A stretch of 32,544 bases of DNA from the NCBI GenBank assembly GCA_003118195.1, contig BEXV01001039.1, forward strand, positions 89,975 to 122,518. Reading direction: 5' to 3'. This stretch comes from Hemicentrotus pulcherrimus (Eukaryota; Echinodermata; Echinoidea; Camarodonta; Strongylocentrotidae). Shown here one piece after another: positions 1 through 13,322 of the stretch; the first letter of the stretch is position 1, and each line of letters starts with the position of its first letter. The notes below the pieces were generated by a model that saw only the letters and a list, made by a program, of their open reading frames with translations, was not told the DNA's origin and did no database searches. A program made the position numbers and the translations under genes.

Positions 1-11
1 GGGGGGGGGGG
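1..11. repeat. G homopolymer at window start
   Basis: An unbroken run of G opens the window. It could be a genuine homopolymer or low-quality sequence at a contig or read edge. It mirrors the C run that closes the window. No function can be assigned. Confidence 0.9.
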
Positions 12-1222
12 AGGTTCTCATTTTAAGTTATGTGCCATGAGGACGCAAGGACTCTGAGGTTGCGCCAGCTTGTAGTTTGAACCAATGCTATCTCCAGCTT
101 GTAGCTAACTCTTAATTTATAATCATTGTTTCCGTCCTGCATGAACCTTCGTCGTAGTTGGTGGATCACTGTTTATCATATAACTTTGAGGTTTCGCAAA
201 CTTAAAGTTTATAACTACTACTGTACCGTGTGAACATAGCTATATGTAATAGGTTCCATCCCTTCCCCTATTTCCTGATCAATGTTAACAAAGACATGCA
301 GGCTTGATTATTTTAATTTTTCATGAATCTGATTGTAAACAGACAAACAGGAAAATAGAATTCTATAGTTAGAATCCACATTTGGTGCGCCTCCTATTAG
401 TAACAGTATTCAGACTTCACACCAGCTTTTAATAACATTTACACTAGATTTTCCCTCTAATTGTGCCTCTATGCCAGTTTATTTTACAAAGCAAAATATG
501 TTAAGACCACATGTTGTAGTGGTGGTCACAATACCAGGGTGTCGGTGGAAGCGTTTTTAGGGGCGTCATCTTTCCCTGATCGAGCCAGAGGCATCCCACG
601 TCACACTAGGTTCCAACTGGCCGTATTCAATGTCAATTTTCTGCCCGAGAGGAGCTATTGTCTGTGCATTATACTCAGAGGAGCAACATGTGCGCAGTAT
701 TATTAGATATTGAATTTTTCCCATTTTTTTTCTCTCTCTCCATTGAGGGCTGTGCAACAATGAATAGTATATTTCATAATAATGATTGGCCGGTGACTGG
801 TGTATATGAGTGGTGTGTATGTGTGTCTGTCTCATTGGAGTGGTAGCTATAGGAGCAGATGATGAGGGGCGATGAGGAGGAGAGAGTGTATTTTAGGATG
901 GATATAGTGAGGATGTTGCAGGGAAGTGCTGGTTACCGTAGGCGTGCCTGGTGGTGTTTGCCGTCCGGCCTAGCACAGAGCACGCTCCCTCGATCGTTCT
1001 CATCTCTCTCTCCCAGTCAGTCATACGGCATTAACAAGATGAGAGCATCTAGGTGTAGAATCCTTGCGTGTTGTCTGTAAAGCACTATATGCCAAGCTAA
1101 TAGCTACAGGCAGGTGGCATTAGTCGGATGAGCATTGCTCACTACTTCCCTCACATCGATGCCAGCTTCAGCACTAGCAGGTAAGATCCATATTTCTGTT
1201 ATCCTGCTATATGCATGCATTT

Positions 1223-1242
1223 TAATTCAATTCAATTCAATT
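1223..1242. repeat. (AATTC)n pentanucleotide run
   Basis: About four tandem copies of the AATTC pentamer. Such runs can end retroelement copies on the opposite strand, but no element body is clear around this one. Confidence 0.6.
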
Positions 1243-1911
1243 ATTTCGCAATATAAAAATCAAAGTAAACAAAATATCAGTAAATTTTAACTATATTTGC
1301 AAAGGTTATCCATGAAGGTTGTATTTGATATTGTATAGTGAGCAGTGTTTTTGGTAGGGCTTCCCAATACTGGCAAAGTGATGAGTGTATTTAAGTCTAG
1401 AGTGAAAGAAGAGTGGGATGCAATCTTCAGGTAATCAGCTTTTGTTGATCAACAAAAGAGAAACTTAGAAAATAGACACCTTCCCTCCAGCTACGCTTTG
1501 AGTGGTACAATGGGGAGCTGAGCTAAGTGTGTCAATTTACCTGCAGTGGGAATCATTGAGAAGAGATGGGAGGGTGCTATCATCTAAGATCATTTGCATA
1601 TAACCGGCAAACATTCACGAGGAGAATACAGTCTTCCTCTTTGGATTGATTTAGTGGTTGTAATGTGGAGAAGCTAATGACAATAGCCTTTGTTGATTTG
1701 GCAGCATACCTACAAGTTCTTTATGTTAGTGGGACAGGGTGGCTGAAAGGAAAGAGTTTGCTAGAGTGTTGAGCATCTCTTATTTGATAATGCTTTATCT
1801 CCCCAGTTTAAGGACCACTCAGTATAATCTTATCACAGGGACGGCTAAATATAGTAGGAAGCAGAATGGAGACAGGGAGTATATAGGAGACACATATTAT
1901 ATGCAGAGAAA

Positions 1912-1913
<2 letters not shown>

Positions 1914-1950
<37 letters not shown>
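1914..1950. repeat. (GA)n microsatellite
   Basis: Near-perfect GA dinucleotide repeat that passes into an A-rich GAAA tract. Open frames crossing it encode only Arg-Glu repeats and are artefacts. Confidence 0.9.
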
Positions 1951-1953
<3 letters not shown>

Positions 1954-3221
1954 AAAAAAAAGAAGAGAAGAAAAGATAAGAGAAACATTATGTAGAAGTC
2001 CATGATAGTTTGCATGTTGCTATAGAAACATCATGTGCAGCAATCTTTTTCTTTTATGACAATCTAATGCTCCAATTTCCCAAAATAGATCTATTGGGTA
2101 TAGACAGTAGGCTGTTAATTACTCTCGTTTGTGAATTTCTGCCTATCTGCATCAATTCAAATATCATGGTTCAATAGAAACATTAGTATCATGTAAATCT
2201 ATAGTGTATATGGATGTCAGTGCCACATATTTTTTCCAGATTTGCTTTTGACCTTTTGATTCATTTATCATTTTAGAAATAGATATCCAAATATTAGATT
2301 TTATTAAAAGTTTGTCTGAGGTCATGGGGCATCCAATATGGTCTGTCAGTCAAGAGAAGCGAGTCAATGTAGAAAATTGGGAAATTTCTCTTCAAGCAGT
2401 AGAAGTTTGAATTTTAAGTACATCTGGTTTTATTGTGAAAGTTTGGTCATATCTCAGCCATATCTTTCTGTTTCTTACAACTTGTACAATTACTATGTAC
2501 CAAATATACAATTTTTGACCAAAAATAATTTTATGATACATACAAATGTAATGCTACTGGGTCCACTACATGATGAATATAGTAATTATCATTCTTGAAA
2601 TATTAATTAATGTGCTTAGTCATGAGCAATTCACAAACATGTATTTCCCACTTGATATCAAATTTGCCCACTGTTCCCATCAAATATTGAAAGAAATATT
2701 CCATGACTGTTTCTGTATCTTGCTAAGACTGTTTCTCTATCTTACTAAGATCTGATACATGAACATCCCAGTTTATCTTTACTGATGACCAATACCTCCT
2801 CCTACATGTGCTAGTACACAGAGGTCCTGGGATACCCGAGGAGAAACCACCGGCTTCCCATACTAACATACACATTACAGCCCTACCACCACTCTCTGTC
2901 TATCACTCTCTGTCTCTCTCTTTTATCTCTGTGTCTCTCTCTCTCACCCCAGCAACCAGTCATCCACTTTCACCCCCACCGCTCCATTCTACGCTCCTCC
3001 ATAGATTGTGGTACTACACAATAGCCTGCTACTGTTATGCTAATGACAGCTACATATTACTCAGTCAATAATAGCTCCAGTTTCCCTCTATTTTCTGTCT
3101 GCGAGGCACTCTATAATACACCATTGCTTTCCCATCAATTAGAGGGCACAATAGCCCGGTGTGTGCGACTCGTGTTGTGGGCGAAGGACAGAAAAGGAAA
3201 CGGTTTGATCTTCTGTCAAGG

Positions 3222-3239
3222 GGCTCCTCGTTAGGAGCC
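3222..3239. other. Short perfect hairpin
   Basis: A seven-base stem, GGCTCCT pairing with AGGAGCC, encloses a four-base CGTT loop. It stands alone with no surrounding gene. It may be chance. Confidence 0.4.
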
Positions 3240-4140
3240 TGATCTTTCTCCTCAGCAATGATGGAAAGCTGGATCCAACCATGGGATACAGCTAGGCACT
3301 TAATTTGTGATGGATTCAGGTAGGGTACTTGTGTTGATTTGATGTTTGTGCAAGCTTGAGGAGAATGGAACAGATCAAGAGAGTTTTGTATGATTGATGC
3401 TATTCATGCATAGTGCTACTAATCGTTTGTCCCGCGTATGTATGGGTATGTCAAGCAATTGTTGCGTTTTATGTTCACCATGGATAATCCCAGTCATACG
3501 GAACTCCTCTCATTTCATTTGACAATCGATTTCAGATTGGCATGTTATGTTAGGGAACCTTAACAGGAATGAAAAATAGGTTTTATAGTTTGCCTGCAGT
3601 AGATCATTGTATCTACCAACAACGGAAAGTAACCTATTGTTTGGGTGATGAGCTTCATACCAAGTCAATTCATACATTGTAATGAGATGTCTGTGTTGGC
3701 AGTCACTAATTGTATGTTTATTGCACTTTCATGATAAGGATGCATGGGTTGTTTGCTTGTGATAATGCATGATTTCCTTCATGCCTTGTAGTAATATGAG
3801 TTATTTTTGCATTAGGTCAACCATAATGGCAACAGAAGTGATGAGTCTGTATAAGAAATGATAATTGCAAAACGAACTGATAAACATTACAATTACATAT
3901 ATATTGCTACTGTTCTACACCATCAATTTAATACATTGGTTTTCATAGATATATGATAGGCACAATGTGTATGTTAAAGAACAGTGATATAGATGGAAAT
4001 ATCTAACTATCTGTCTAAGATTTTAATTCCTTCCATCGTTACATAGTGTAAAACTGGTAATTTACTAGTACAAAGTAAACAGCAATTATTGATGCTATGA
4101 ATCTTCGATATTGCTTCAGAAGAAAATGCAAATCCTGCAA

Positions 4141-4197
4141 TACCCTTTACTATAAAGTGCCTAGAAACAATGTATTAGGCGCGTTATAAATGTGATC

Positions 4198-4230
<33 letters not shown>
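4141..4230 (+). mobile_element. Retroelement 3' end with (ATT)n tail
   Basis: The sequence runs from TATAAAGTGCCTAGAAAC through GGCGCGTTATAAATG into about ten ATT units. A conserved GCGC-TATAAAT motif followed by an ATT repeat is a typical 3' terminus of SINE/LINE copies in many marine invertebrates. That is family knowledge recalled from memory, not a search result. The 5' part is not recognisable, so this is probably a truncated copy in plus orientation. Confidence 0.5.
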
Positions 4231-4233
<3 letters not shown>

Positions 4234-6426
4234 AAGCAGCAGATGCACTAGCTACCAGGTTGTTCTCCACCTTTAAGTGAGGAATCTACCTCATTCCTCT
4301 TATTATCTGGGCTATGAAGCATGCATGCCGGGGATGGTAAAGGATGATTCCCAAAATGGAGCTCTGTTCCTTCGTTTCTCTCATGCTAGGATTGATTAAA
4401 GTATCAGTCCAATTGGATTGAGCTCGAGTGATGCCAGGACTGGAGAAGAAATGTAATAAGGGATCATGTATGCGGTGCGCCCAAGCTCCTAGTCCATGGG
4501 CAAACAAGCCAGAGGAAGAAAGAGAGAGAGAGAGGGGGGGTGGAGATCGACATATACCATGAGACGTACAGAGAAAGAGGTAAACTGTCAGAGAGATGGG
4601 AGAGTGGGGAGAGAGAGACAGAGAGAGAGACAGAGAGAGGCAGAGAAGGGGAGAGATGAGAGTGTGACTGTGCATGACCGTCTTTCTGCATACATGTACA
4701 TATAATATTATTGTACTCTTAGATTCACACTGTATGTATGCATATATAGACAGAAGTTATCTCCGCCATAAAATCAATCCTGTTTGCTTTTTTTTAGCTG
4801 ATGTAATTAGAATTGATATAGATCCTAAGACTACTCTTTTGCTGCATGCACATTTTGTAAATCTCTACTTTTAGTGTATTACCCTGCAAAATGGTATAGA
4901 AATTTTGTCAAGGTCAATTCATCAAGGCAGGCTGTTTACTAAAAACACATTTCAGTGCTTCAGTTCATTTTTTGAATATTGGTTATAATGTTAAAATAAA
5001 TCTAGTTCAGAGAAAATTGTAATAAATCATGAATGAGACTTGCATGACTAACCAATATCAGTTATCACTTTGCAAATGTTAAACAAGCATGAAGTGTGAT
5101 ATACAGTACTTCTTTTACCTTCATGTAAAGATTCATTAAAGCCAACTGTTTTTAATATAACACAGACATTGACTAATAGTTATGGATGAGTTTAGACTTT
5201 TTGAGTGCATTTGTGATACACAAAGCTGAATAAACAGCCCAAACAACCCACTCACAGTATAGAGGTATAGATTGGCATAATGGCAAATATTTGTTTTTGA
5301 AAAAGGTTTTTTCATGCTCAATAGAAAATGAAGCCCTGTGGTCACAACAGCAAACGATAGATTGTAATTCCACAAATTATGTGTGATACTATAATTGTGC
5401 ATTAGATGACAAATTCATTTTTATCCTATGACAGCAATGGGGCTTTCACAAGCCTTGAATTTGCATCAACTATTCATTTACAAATTGTTTAGTCATGCAT
5501 TCATCCATTGTGTGTAGTTGTAATATGCATACATTGCTTATGACATAAAATTCTGTTCTCACTTTTGATCTTTTGGACTGCTTTTACATGCATGGCAATG
5601 TGGAGGTGATGGTGATGAGTTCTCCTAGTGGAAAAAGGCATTAAAACAAAACTTGGTGTGGACTCTCAATTGTGTGAAAATAGTGATGTGCAAATTGTGC
5701 ATTGCTCCACATTCATTATGCTAGGGAGTACAAACCCTAATAACAAAAAAACATATGAATTCACATGGATGTGAGCAAAATTTATGGACAACCATTTTAA
5801 AGCCAGATTTTGCTGTGAGGTTTACAATGTCTTCTTTTGAGAGACTTACTAGACCATTTGATATAAAATGATATATATATTTTATAATGCATTTACCCAA
5901 AAGATAGTGTTTGTCAAAGAGATGGCTCAGGGGAGTAAATATCATTTTTTTTAAAGGCCTTGTACATATGCGGTAAACCCACTCCCCCTTTCCAACACCC
6001 CTCCTTCCCCTCCCCCGGTCAATAAGATAGCAGCATAGTCCTGTAATCATCAGTAGATGTTAACTGAGCAGAAATTAACGGGATCAAGTTTTTAGTTAAA
6101 TTGTACACAGTGGAATTATAAAATGGCACATTTACAAGCATGGTTACAGTGTTGCAGAGCAAGAGAGAATTATATAGGACTAGAGTTTAATAAACAGTGA
6201 AATGAAGAAAGCGTGCTTCTTGGGGTCTTGACACTGATGGGATTAAGTTTTTCCTTCCATACTCTAGACAAACATTTAAACTCTTCACTGTCAATATTTA
6301 TACATTTCTTTCTTGTTAGAGTGCTTGCAAATGATCTGCTATTAGATTTATATACGTTCGACAGTATCTTCAATAACACTTCTATTGATGATATCTTTAG
6401 TGGAAGGTAACCCAGAAGAACCTCAA
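4231..6426. other. Non-coding stretch with GA-rich tract
   Basis: No gene is supported. The main landmark is an impure GA-rich tract at about 4515-4655. It creates Ser/Leu-rich frames on the minus strand that are low-complexity artefacts. A C-rich patch lies near 5982-6016. The remainder is AT-rich sequence without a recognisable signal. Confidence 0.6.
5982..6016 (-). other. C-rich patch, weak G-quadruplex candidate on minus strand
   Basis: Four C runs of four or five bases lie close together, so the minus strand has four G runs. One connecting loop is about nine bases, longer than the usual quadruplex limit, so folding is uncertain. Confidence 0.35.
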
Positions 6427-6926
6427 ACCAGTTGTCAGATTTGATGTCGAATGATATCTGTATCTAGCAGAAAGTGACACTGAGCAAATCACTACGTCCT
6501 CACCAGAAGCCCTTAAGATTGAACGCATCATCCGTCATCTTCCCCTCTAACCGCCGGTTGCCCACGTGCTTGCGTACGTTCATCATGCCGCCTAATGTAA
6601 ATCAATTTTGACGCAACCCTTGTCCCATTACAATTGCATGCCCCCGGGGTACCATTATGGCAGCAGTTATAACCCATGATGAAGAGGCAAGTAGCATGTG
6701 ACAATTATTGGCTCTAACAACAAATGAAGTGAGACTGGAAGATGGTGAGAAGATTGACTGCTATGAGACCTCCTGGGTGCATGTGAAGATGATTAGAGAT
6801 GCCATCCCCAAAAATAAACGGGTTTCTAAAAAAAAGTCAGCCGGTTAATTATCCAATGTAACTATCATATTAGGAAAGGGGGGATTTCAATTTTTTTTTG
6901 TAAAGCAGGGAAAATGCTCAATACCC

Positions 6927-6965
<39 letters not shown>

Positions 6966-7286
6966 CTCTGTCACTCTCTCATATGATATTACTTTACCAA
7001 ATTATGGGTCAATTGTGGTAAGATTTATACTTGATTTATTTATTTGAGTTGCTTGAGGATAGCTCTAATATACTAGTTGACTTTAGGACACCATTATCAG
7101 ACAGTAATGGTCTAGTTTTATCAAGAGCAATACATGTAGCTTTTGAGGTTTTAAAGAGCAAGAGGATGCACATTTTGCAGCCCTCTTTCCTGTATACTCT
7201 TGACCAACATGAGAAAATGGAGTTACAAGAAGTACAAGGTAATTGTCTTTTATACACCAGACCTGTAATTTTGAAAAATATTTGAG
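6427..7286 (+). pseudogene. Decayed coding-like remnant, origin unknown
   Basis: Several protein-like stretches lie in the same orientation but in shifting frames broken by stops. One ends in PEALKIERIIRHLPL and stops at about 6550. A second starts at ATG 6657 (MAAVITHDEE), is broken by one TGA at 6699, and continues in the same frame through EDGEKIDCYETSWVHVKMIR to a stop near 6848. A third, at 7022-7285 in another frame, includes LSRAIHVAFEVLKSKR. An AATAAA lies at 7402. The composition is more protein-like than the surroundings, but no family is recognised and the frame is not intact. It could be a dead retrocopy or transposon gene, or in part real small exons. The CT repeat at 6930-6961 interrupts it. 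Confidence 0.33.
6931..6961. repeat. (CT)n microsatellite
   Basis: Near-perfect CT dinucleotide tract followed by an impure extension to about 6980. It lies inside the broken coding-like region. Confidence 0.9.
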
Positions 7287-7984
7287 TACCTCCTAGTACT
7301 TTGGCATTTCAAAACTTTGTTCCTTGGGGTGAAATTAATTATGCTCTTTGGGCAACAAGGGAGAGTCTGTCTTGTTAACTGCTGTATGAAATACATAAAT
7401 GAATAAAGAGATTTTGTTGGAGACAGGTCCCTAGGTTTGTTAACGTTGGGCGGATGTACTGGTTCTAGGTGTAGGCACTGCTCGCTATTCACGTGCGGGG
7501 CCACACAAAACCTCTGACGACCACTTTGCAGCGATCTGTCTGACATTTCAGACACACACATATAGGAAACCGGAGCCGTGTTTGTGCAGCGATATCCCAC
7601 ATTCATCAATCCCACGACCCCCTTCAGGCCTCAGGGTTCTCATCCAGCGAGTGGGGCGATGATAGAACAGGGAATCCCTTAGAACTAGGGCACCCGGCCG
7701 GCCCTCTCAATTGGCATTGGTTAGAGGGAGGGCTATATAGTGATGGATAGGAGGTGTCTATACTAGGCTAGTCTATACCGTAAATAGGTAGTTAGTACAA
7801 GCAAATATACATGTATTTCGAGAAACTAATACTGCATCGTAAAGCTGATGAAAGACAGGAAACAACTTTATGTGAAATAGACTTTTCTTAGTCAAGTAGT
7901 TTGAAAATCTGCACTACATATACATTTTTTTGTAGGATTTAGTCCAGCCTCATGACCTATGTCATTTAGAGAGATATTAATCTA
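7287..7984. other. Non-coding, with a GC-richer patch
   Basis: Bases 7430-7700 are less AT-rich and hold several CpG dinucleotides. The minus-strand open frame across it does not look like a recognisable protein. It may be an old repeat or regulatory DNA, but nothing specific can be supported. Confidence 0.4.
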
Positions 7985-8130
7985 TATTTGCCACCCTCCA
8001 CCCAGGTTTAGAAATGGGTACCTGCCTACTGGTATGAAGGGATTTCCTTTATGCTGTAACCTCGCCATAGATAACGCATCTAAGCTGGGATAAGTGGAGG
8101 GCCTTGAGTCTGGCTGAATGCTCAGGACTT
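7985..8130 (+). mobile_element. Probable SINE-body remnant
   Basis: Contains CCACCCAGGTTTAGAAATGG, then GTACCTGCC and GGGCCTTGAGTCTGGCTGAA. An 'ACCC-GGGT-AATGGGTACC ... CTTGAGTC' layout matches my recollection of SINE bodies in marine invertebrates. The tRNA head and the terminal tail are not clear, so it is a diverged fragment. Identification is from memory and needs a repeat-library comparison. Confidence 0.4.
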
Positions 8131-8529
8131 AATCACTTAGCAATTTTAATTTAACATAATGGAAAATTCATTACATTCCTACTTATGGGCAAAAACCTTG
8201 AAATCTATGTAGAATAATGTATTATTCAGTTACATGACTGGAGCATCACGTCAAGGGTGCATTTAAAGCTGTGAAAGAATTTTGTTTTGCTTTTCTTTTC
8301 TTTAACTGTCAGCAAGACAAAGAATGATTTGAAACTGATATTAAAAAGAAAGTAATTTAATAATATATATGTAAAGTGGGCTTTTTTTCAGACAAGAAAA
8401 AGTAGTGGGACCTTTCTACTGAGCCTTCACAGTGCCACAAGCTTGTATCGGAATAGACTTTGGTCAACAGCCATCTCAATCCAGACTACAGGATTAACCA
8501 AAGTGTATTGCTTTGTGTTGATTGGATCA

Positions 8530-8559
8530 AAGAGAGAGATGTAGAGTAAGAGAGAAAGT

Positions 8560-8599
<40 letters not shown>
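8530..8599. repeat. (GA)n microsatellite
   Basis: Impure then nearly perfect GA tract of about 70 bases. Confidence 0.9.
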
Positions 8600-8802
8600 C
8601 CTCCCTTCAGGGCTGGCAGGCTATACCTGCATGAATGAATGAAGCCTGCATACTATGCAGATTTCCATTCAGTAGGCCTACATTTACGTGCACAAACGTG
8701 AGCGTATTATGCAAGTATATTTCACCATGCTTTAGAAAGCAATTATGTTAAAGATATTTATGTAAGTTATTTGATACAAATTCATGTAGTAGTATTTGAT
8801 AC

Positions 8803-9085
8803 AATTGCAATGGCTGAGTGGTAGATCAATGGTCTCGAATTTGGGAGGTCCTGGGTATGAAATCAATTCAATGCACTAGTGCTTATTTACAAGCATACAT
8901 AAAATAAATAATAATACAAACAAAAAAAATAAATAAAAAATAAAAAAAAAAAAATGAAAAAAAAAAAAAAAAAATAATATAAAATATATAAATAAAAAAA
9001 AAAAAACAAAAACAAAAAAAAAACCATTAAATAAATAATTAAAAAGAATAAAAAAAAAAATAAAATAGAATAAATAATAAATAGT
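8803..9085 (+). mobile_element. tRNA-derived SINE with long A-rich tail
   Basis: The head shows a pol III A box (TGGCTGAGTGG at 8811-8821) and a degraded B box (GGTATGAAATC at about 8855-8865), about 35 bases apart as in a tRNA gene. It continues through TTATTTACAAGCATACAT into roughly 200 bases made almost only of A with scattered T. The head and the 'TTACAAGCATA' end resemble the second copy near 14.75 kb, so they are probably one family. The tail is unusually long for a SINE and may have expanded after insertion. Confidence 0.65.
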
Positions 9086-12000
9086 TGAAATTAGCTCATT
9101 GAGGAGAATGTTTGCCAGAGGGCATATTAGTTGAAACTGTTTGTCATATATGAATTATAAAAAATGTTCAATTAACAACTATCAAGCAATGTTGGAAAAT
9201 GAAAGAGACATGTTTGGCGTCATCTATAAATCAGCAATTCTATTTAAAAACAAATATGCATGATTTCAAAGAAAAACATGGTATACATTCTCATCATTCT
9301 TGCAAATAGGGTTTTGGAGTAGAATATTTTCTACTGTTAGCACATTCAATGTACACTCAATGCAGGGCATATGATCTGAATCTGTGAGCAAAATCAATGT
9401 GGCTGGATCGTTATCACGGCGAAAACAGTTGCCAACTTCCAGTGAAACATGTGTGTTGCAAAATAAAGGTTAGGGTTAAAATATTGAAATAAAAGAAAAT
9501 ACAAATGGGGAGAAAGAGCAAGATAAACAGAAAGAAAGGAACGAGGTTATATTCATGCATCAGATTTTCTCATGAGAAATTTCACACTTTGTGCACCCGG
9601 AGTCAAACCTTGCTGCTAAGGAAAGGTGTGGAAACCTTTTGTACTAGCATCAATACACTCCGAGGGCAGGCTTGAATAAGGACAGCTGTGCATGGTCGAG
9701 GCTCTATTTTGGTTCACTCTTTCTCTATGCTGTATTCCTATTCATATGTTCATATTTTTGCACTAGTAGAGGATAATCATATGAAAATGCGAGGAAGAAA
9801 GAGATAGTGTATTAGAAGTAAAACTATTAGGATGATGCAAGAATAAAAGAACAGAAAGAATGACAAACAACATAGGACACATTATCTAGTATACATGTAC
9901 AATTGTGAAGAGAGAGTTGAGAGTAACAGAGACAGGGAGACAGGCAACCTTTTATCAATGATTTCACACACTTTTGTTTTAAGTTTTTAAAAAAGAATAT
10001 CTCTTCAACCTGACAATATTTTTAAAAGATTAATTCATTTTGTTAGGAAGGTAGAATAAACTTAAATGCATAAAAGAATGGAATAATATTTGGTTCAAAT
10101 ATGTTTCTAACAATCACAGGAATACACATGTGTAGTATGTGTTTCATATAACTGCTCTTTGTACCAGGCTCCCCTTTGCAATCAGCTAGTTGTTGATAAA
10201 ACAATATATTTTAAATAGTTAGAAGGAAGCATTAGATGAAGTTACAGATATCGTTCAGTGATTACTTTGATATTGAAATAGCCATGTATCGTAAAATACT
10301 TTGGTATCCCCTCTGTTTGGTGTTGCCTTTTGAATTCAATTCTGAAGACAGTCTTAAGTGGCCATTATTTATATCGTATACTGGATTGAAAGATCCCTGA
10401 GGGACGGAGTAAAGGTGAATGTAAACGCTGATTGTGATTTATCAAGAGTGGGCAGAAATGGAGATTGAAGATAAACAGTGATGATATTTGCAGATTCAGA
10501 TAATGTATTTGGGCCTTCGGGGGTAAAAGCATTGCTAATGTTTGTCCACAGTCCTACAGGCTTTATATAAAATCATGAAGTTCTTTTTTGTAATAAATTG
10601 GATTGAAGCTGATGGTGCTCGTACAAATTCTAAGTTATTAAAATATATTGATAATTTCAGATTCTTTTTTATTGAAAAAAGCAATGTTTATTTTAAAAAA
10701 TTAAAAAAAGAGACTTCAGGACGAAAAGAAATGTAATGGCTATGAATACTGTACTATAAGATAGATAGATGATAACATGTGGATAGCTTACAAGAATTTA
10801 TATTTGGAAGAACTTATAATACTGACCTATCATTGTGTAGGTCTAGGATAATTGTGGATTGAGAAGAGCTTTCTCTTCTTTCATTCGTTTGACATACTCA
10901 AGGTTAGAACCTTTGTTGATAGTTATAATGTGGATTATTGTTAACAAGATGTGAGACTGCATGGGCCTTCAGAAATCAAAGTAATAGCTTTGTATCAAAT
11001 TTTCTATCTCTTCAATTATCTTCTTTTGTATGATGACATTGAAAGCATTGCTAAATGTTACAAATGAACATTCCAATTCTACATCAAAACATCCTTTCTC
11101 CTGGATATTAGAAAACTCACTACATGTAATTCACTTCAACTGATATGCAATGCCTATTTACATCAGTTGTGAAGTATATTACAGTATACACATGGAAAGG
11201 CAGTATACTAGTACGCCAACGGCTAAATGGCATTTGAAACAGTGGATAGGGCATAATTTTGTGCTTGGCCAAGTTTCACATTCAAGTCTTGAGAGCATTG
11301 AAGTATGAGGTAATGCCCATATTTGCAAGGGGAAGCTAGCTGCCCTTGAACCCGAAGAGAAGCTCTATGAATAGAAGATTATGTTTGGATTCAATCCTTC
11401 AAGATTCACAGAGGAGAATAAGAATGGGCATTATAATGCACATGTATAATCTTTCAGATTGAATCCAATGTAGAAAAAAAATATGCCACCATGAATTCCC
11501 AAAAATCTAGGCTCTTTGTATTCATATTGAATTAGTGTATGTCCCTGCAAGTTTAAAAACATTTTGTAATCAATTTTGATTATTTCTCATCAAAATTTAA
11601 GAATGACATATAATAGACAAGAAGGAATATGATATTAGTACTTGTCATTTGATGGAATTAAATTGTCTTGAATATACAAGTGTGATGGATTCATAATCCC
11701 CTGGTGAATCATGCATGAAAGACAAGATGAAGATCAGCTAGCTTGCATGTAGTTATATCTTCCCTTTCTGAGTTTGTACTGTGCAAACACCCATTTAATC
11801 AAAAGATGAGCAATGATTACATATTCCATTATTTTGTTTTCCCTCTAGTATATTACAATGTTTTAAAGACAGCATTGTCATGTAATTCCTAAATTACCCT
11901 CCAGACATTTTTCTATCTTCAATCCTAAGTTTGACATATCTTAGTAACACAGCATGACATCTGACAAAGTATGGACAGCAAGGAGGTTTATATGCCATAG

Positions 12001-13322
12001 TGTGGTTGAGATAAATCCCTTTATGTCAAAGGCAAAGTTATTCCTACAGGAGAATTGATCCTTTCTCTGCAATAGAACTACTATGACATCTAATATGCGT
12101 GCTTCAAATAAACCATGCATGCACCTCAAATCACAGATAATTGTGATTGGTGTGAGTTTGTAAAAAATGACATTGAATGAATTTGTGTCACTTGCATATT
12201 TTACTTTATACTATAGGCTGACTGGCTGAAACATGGTACCCAGTGTCAATTTGTTTATCTTTCATGACTCTGCTCAGTAAATAATGACTAAACTTATCAT
12301 GACTCTGAGTCTTTACGAGTGTGTTACAGTGTATTTCAATAATACTTGGTTACAATTTGCACCTGTAATCATCTCTGTGTATAGAAGCAAAAATTATCCC
12401 ACTTCAAATTTGTAATATTGCAGTGAAAAGTCACGTATGTCTCCTTTAGCTTCACATTGCTTTTATTTCAGTAAGACATGTTTGGATAAATTTTTGACCC
12501 CCTAATCATAATATCATGGCTATTATATTAAAACGAGAGAAAAAAACAAAGTTATATATCCCATGTAGGAACAAGCCTATGATAAGAGGAGAGCCCATTT
12601 TTATTTCTTACATTGTGAAACCTAAAGTCAAATGTTATTGGAGTTGTGCCAAATGACCACCTGCCTTCATGCATGTATGGGCTCTGCTCATTTTCCTCCA
12701 TATTGTATTCATTAGCTTGCGTTTGTTCCCCGTATTCATAAATATTTTGAGAAAAAAACACAGATGTATGAACAGTACCAGTACAGCTAAAGTCTTGAAG
12801 TATGATTCATACCAAATTGGATGAGGTACCGGTATTCATTTTTTCAAAGATTGTTTTGCACACTCATCATTAGAAGAAGAAAAAAACCTTAAGTACTTAC
12901 AATGGTAACACTTATACAAACAGCAAACAAATATGGAAAATAAAATACACATTTAAACAGAGCATTATGAGAGTGAAGGGAAGGGTTAAAACTGGAAATA
13001 GCCTTTGTGCAACAGCCCATCCCCTAAATTTGAAATCATGCATCGATTGTCAAAACTGTATGGTTTAAAATGATAAAATCATAATAATGATATTTGTAAG
13101 AAGTACTGATTGTTCTTATAAAAGTTGTTTTGATTTGCACCTACAACTGTATATATATGGCAAAGATTCAACAATCAACACTAATTGCAATCAACATGGT
13201 GTCAGTTTGGTTTGTACATCCATGGACATGATGACAATACAACAAATCAATTGATTTAATTGTCAAGTAAATGTAGATCCAGGTCTTACAATTTTTGTAT
13301 TTTTTTTTCTTTCATGTTACAG
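9086..13322. other. Non-coding AT-rich stretch
   Basis: No exon, RNA gene or clear mobile element is visible. Open frames are short and have no protein-like composition. It is probably intron or upstream intergenic DNA of the nine-exon gene that begins to be visible at 13323. Confidence 0.6.

Larger units (their letters stand above)
12..4140. other. Non-coding, AT-rich stretch without a supportable gene
   Basis: No open frame here has protein-like composition with plausible splice borders. The stretch holds ordinary AT-rich sequence, an (AATTC)n run near 1223, a GA microsatellite near 1914-1950, a CT-rich patch near 2890-2945 and a small perfect hairpin at 3222-3239. It could be intergenic, or intron of the gene whose exons appear further downstream, because the 5' end of that gene is not identified. 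Confidence 0.6.

Noticed and set aside
4286..4705. Overlapping open frames on both strands across a GA/CT-rich tract
   Set aside because: They consist of Ser/Leu or Arg/Glu repeats produced by the microsatellite, with no independent evidence of coding.
7250..7615. Minus-strand open frame of 121 codons
   Set aside because: The sequence shows no recognisable domain, lacks plausible splice borders and overlaps other repeat-like DNA. A chance frame is likely.
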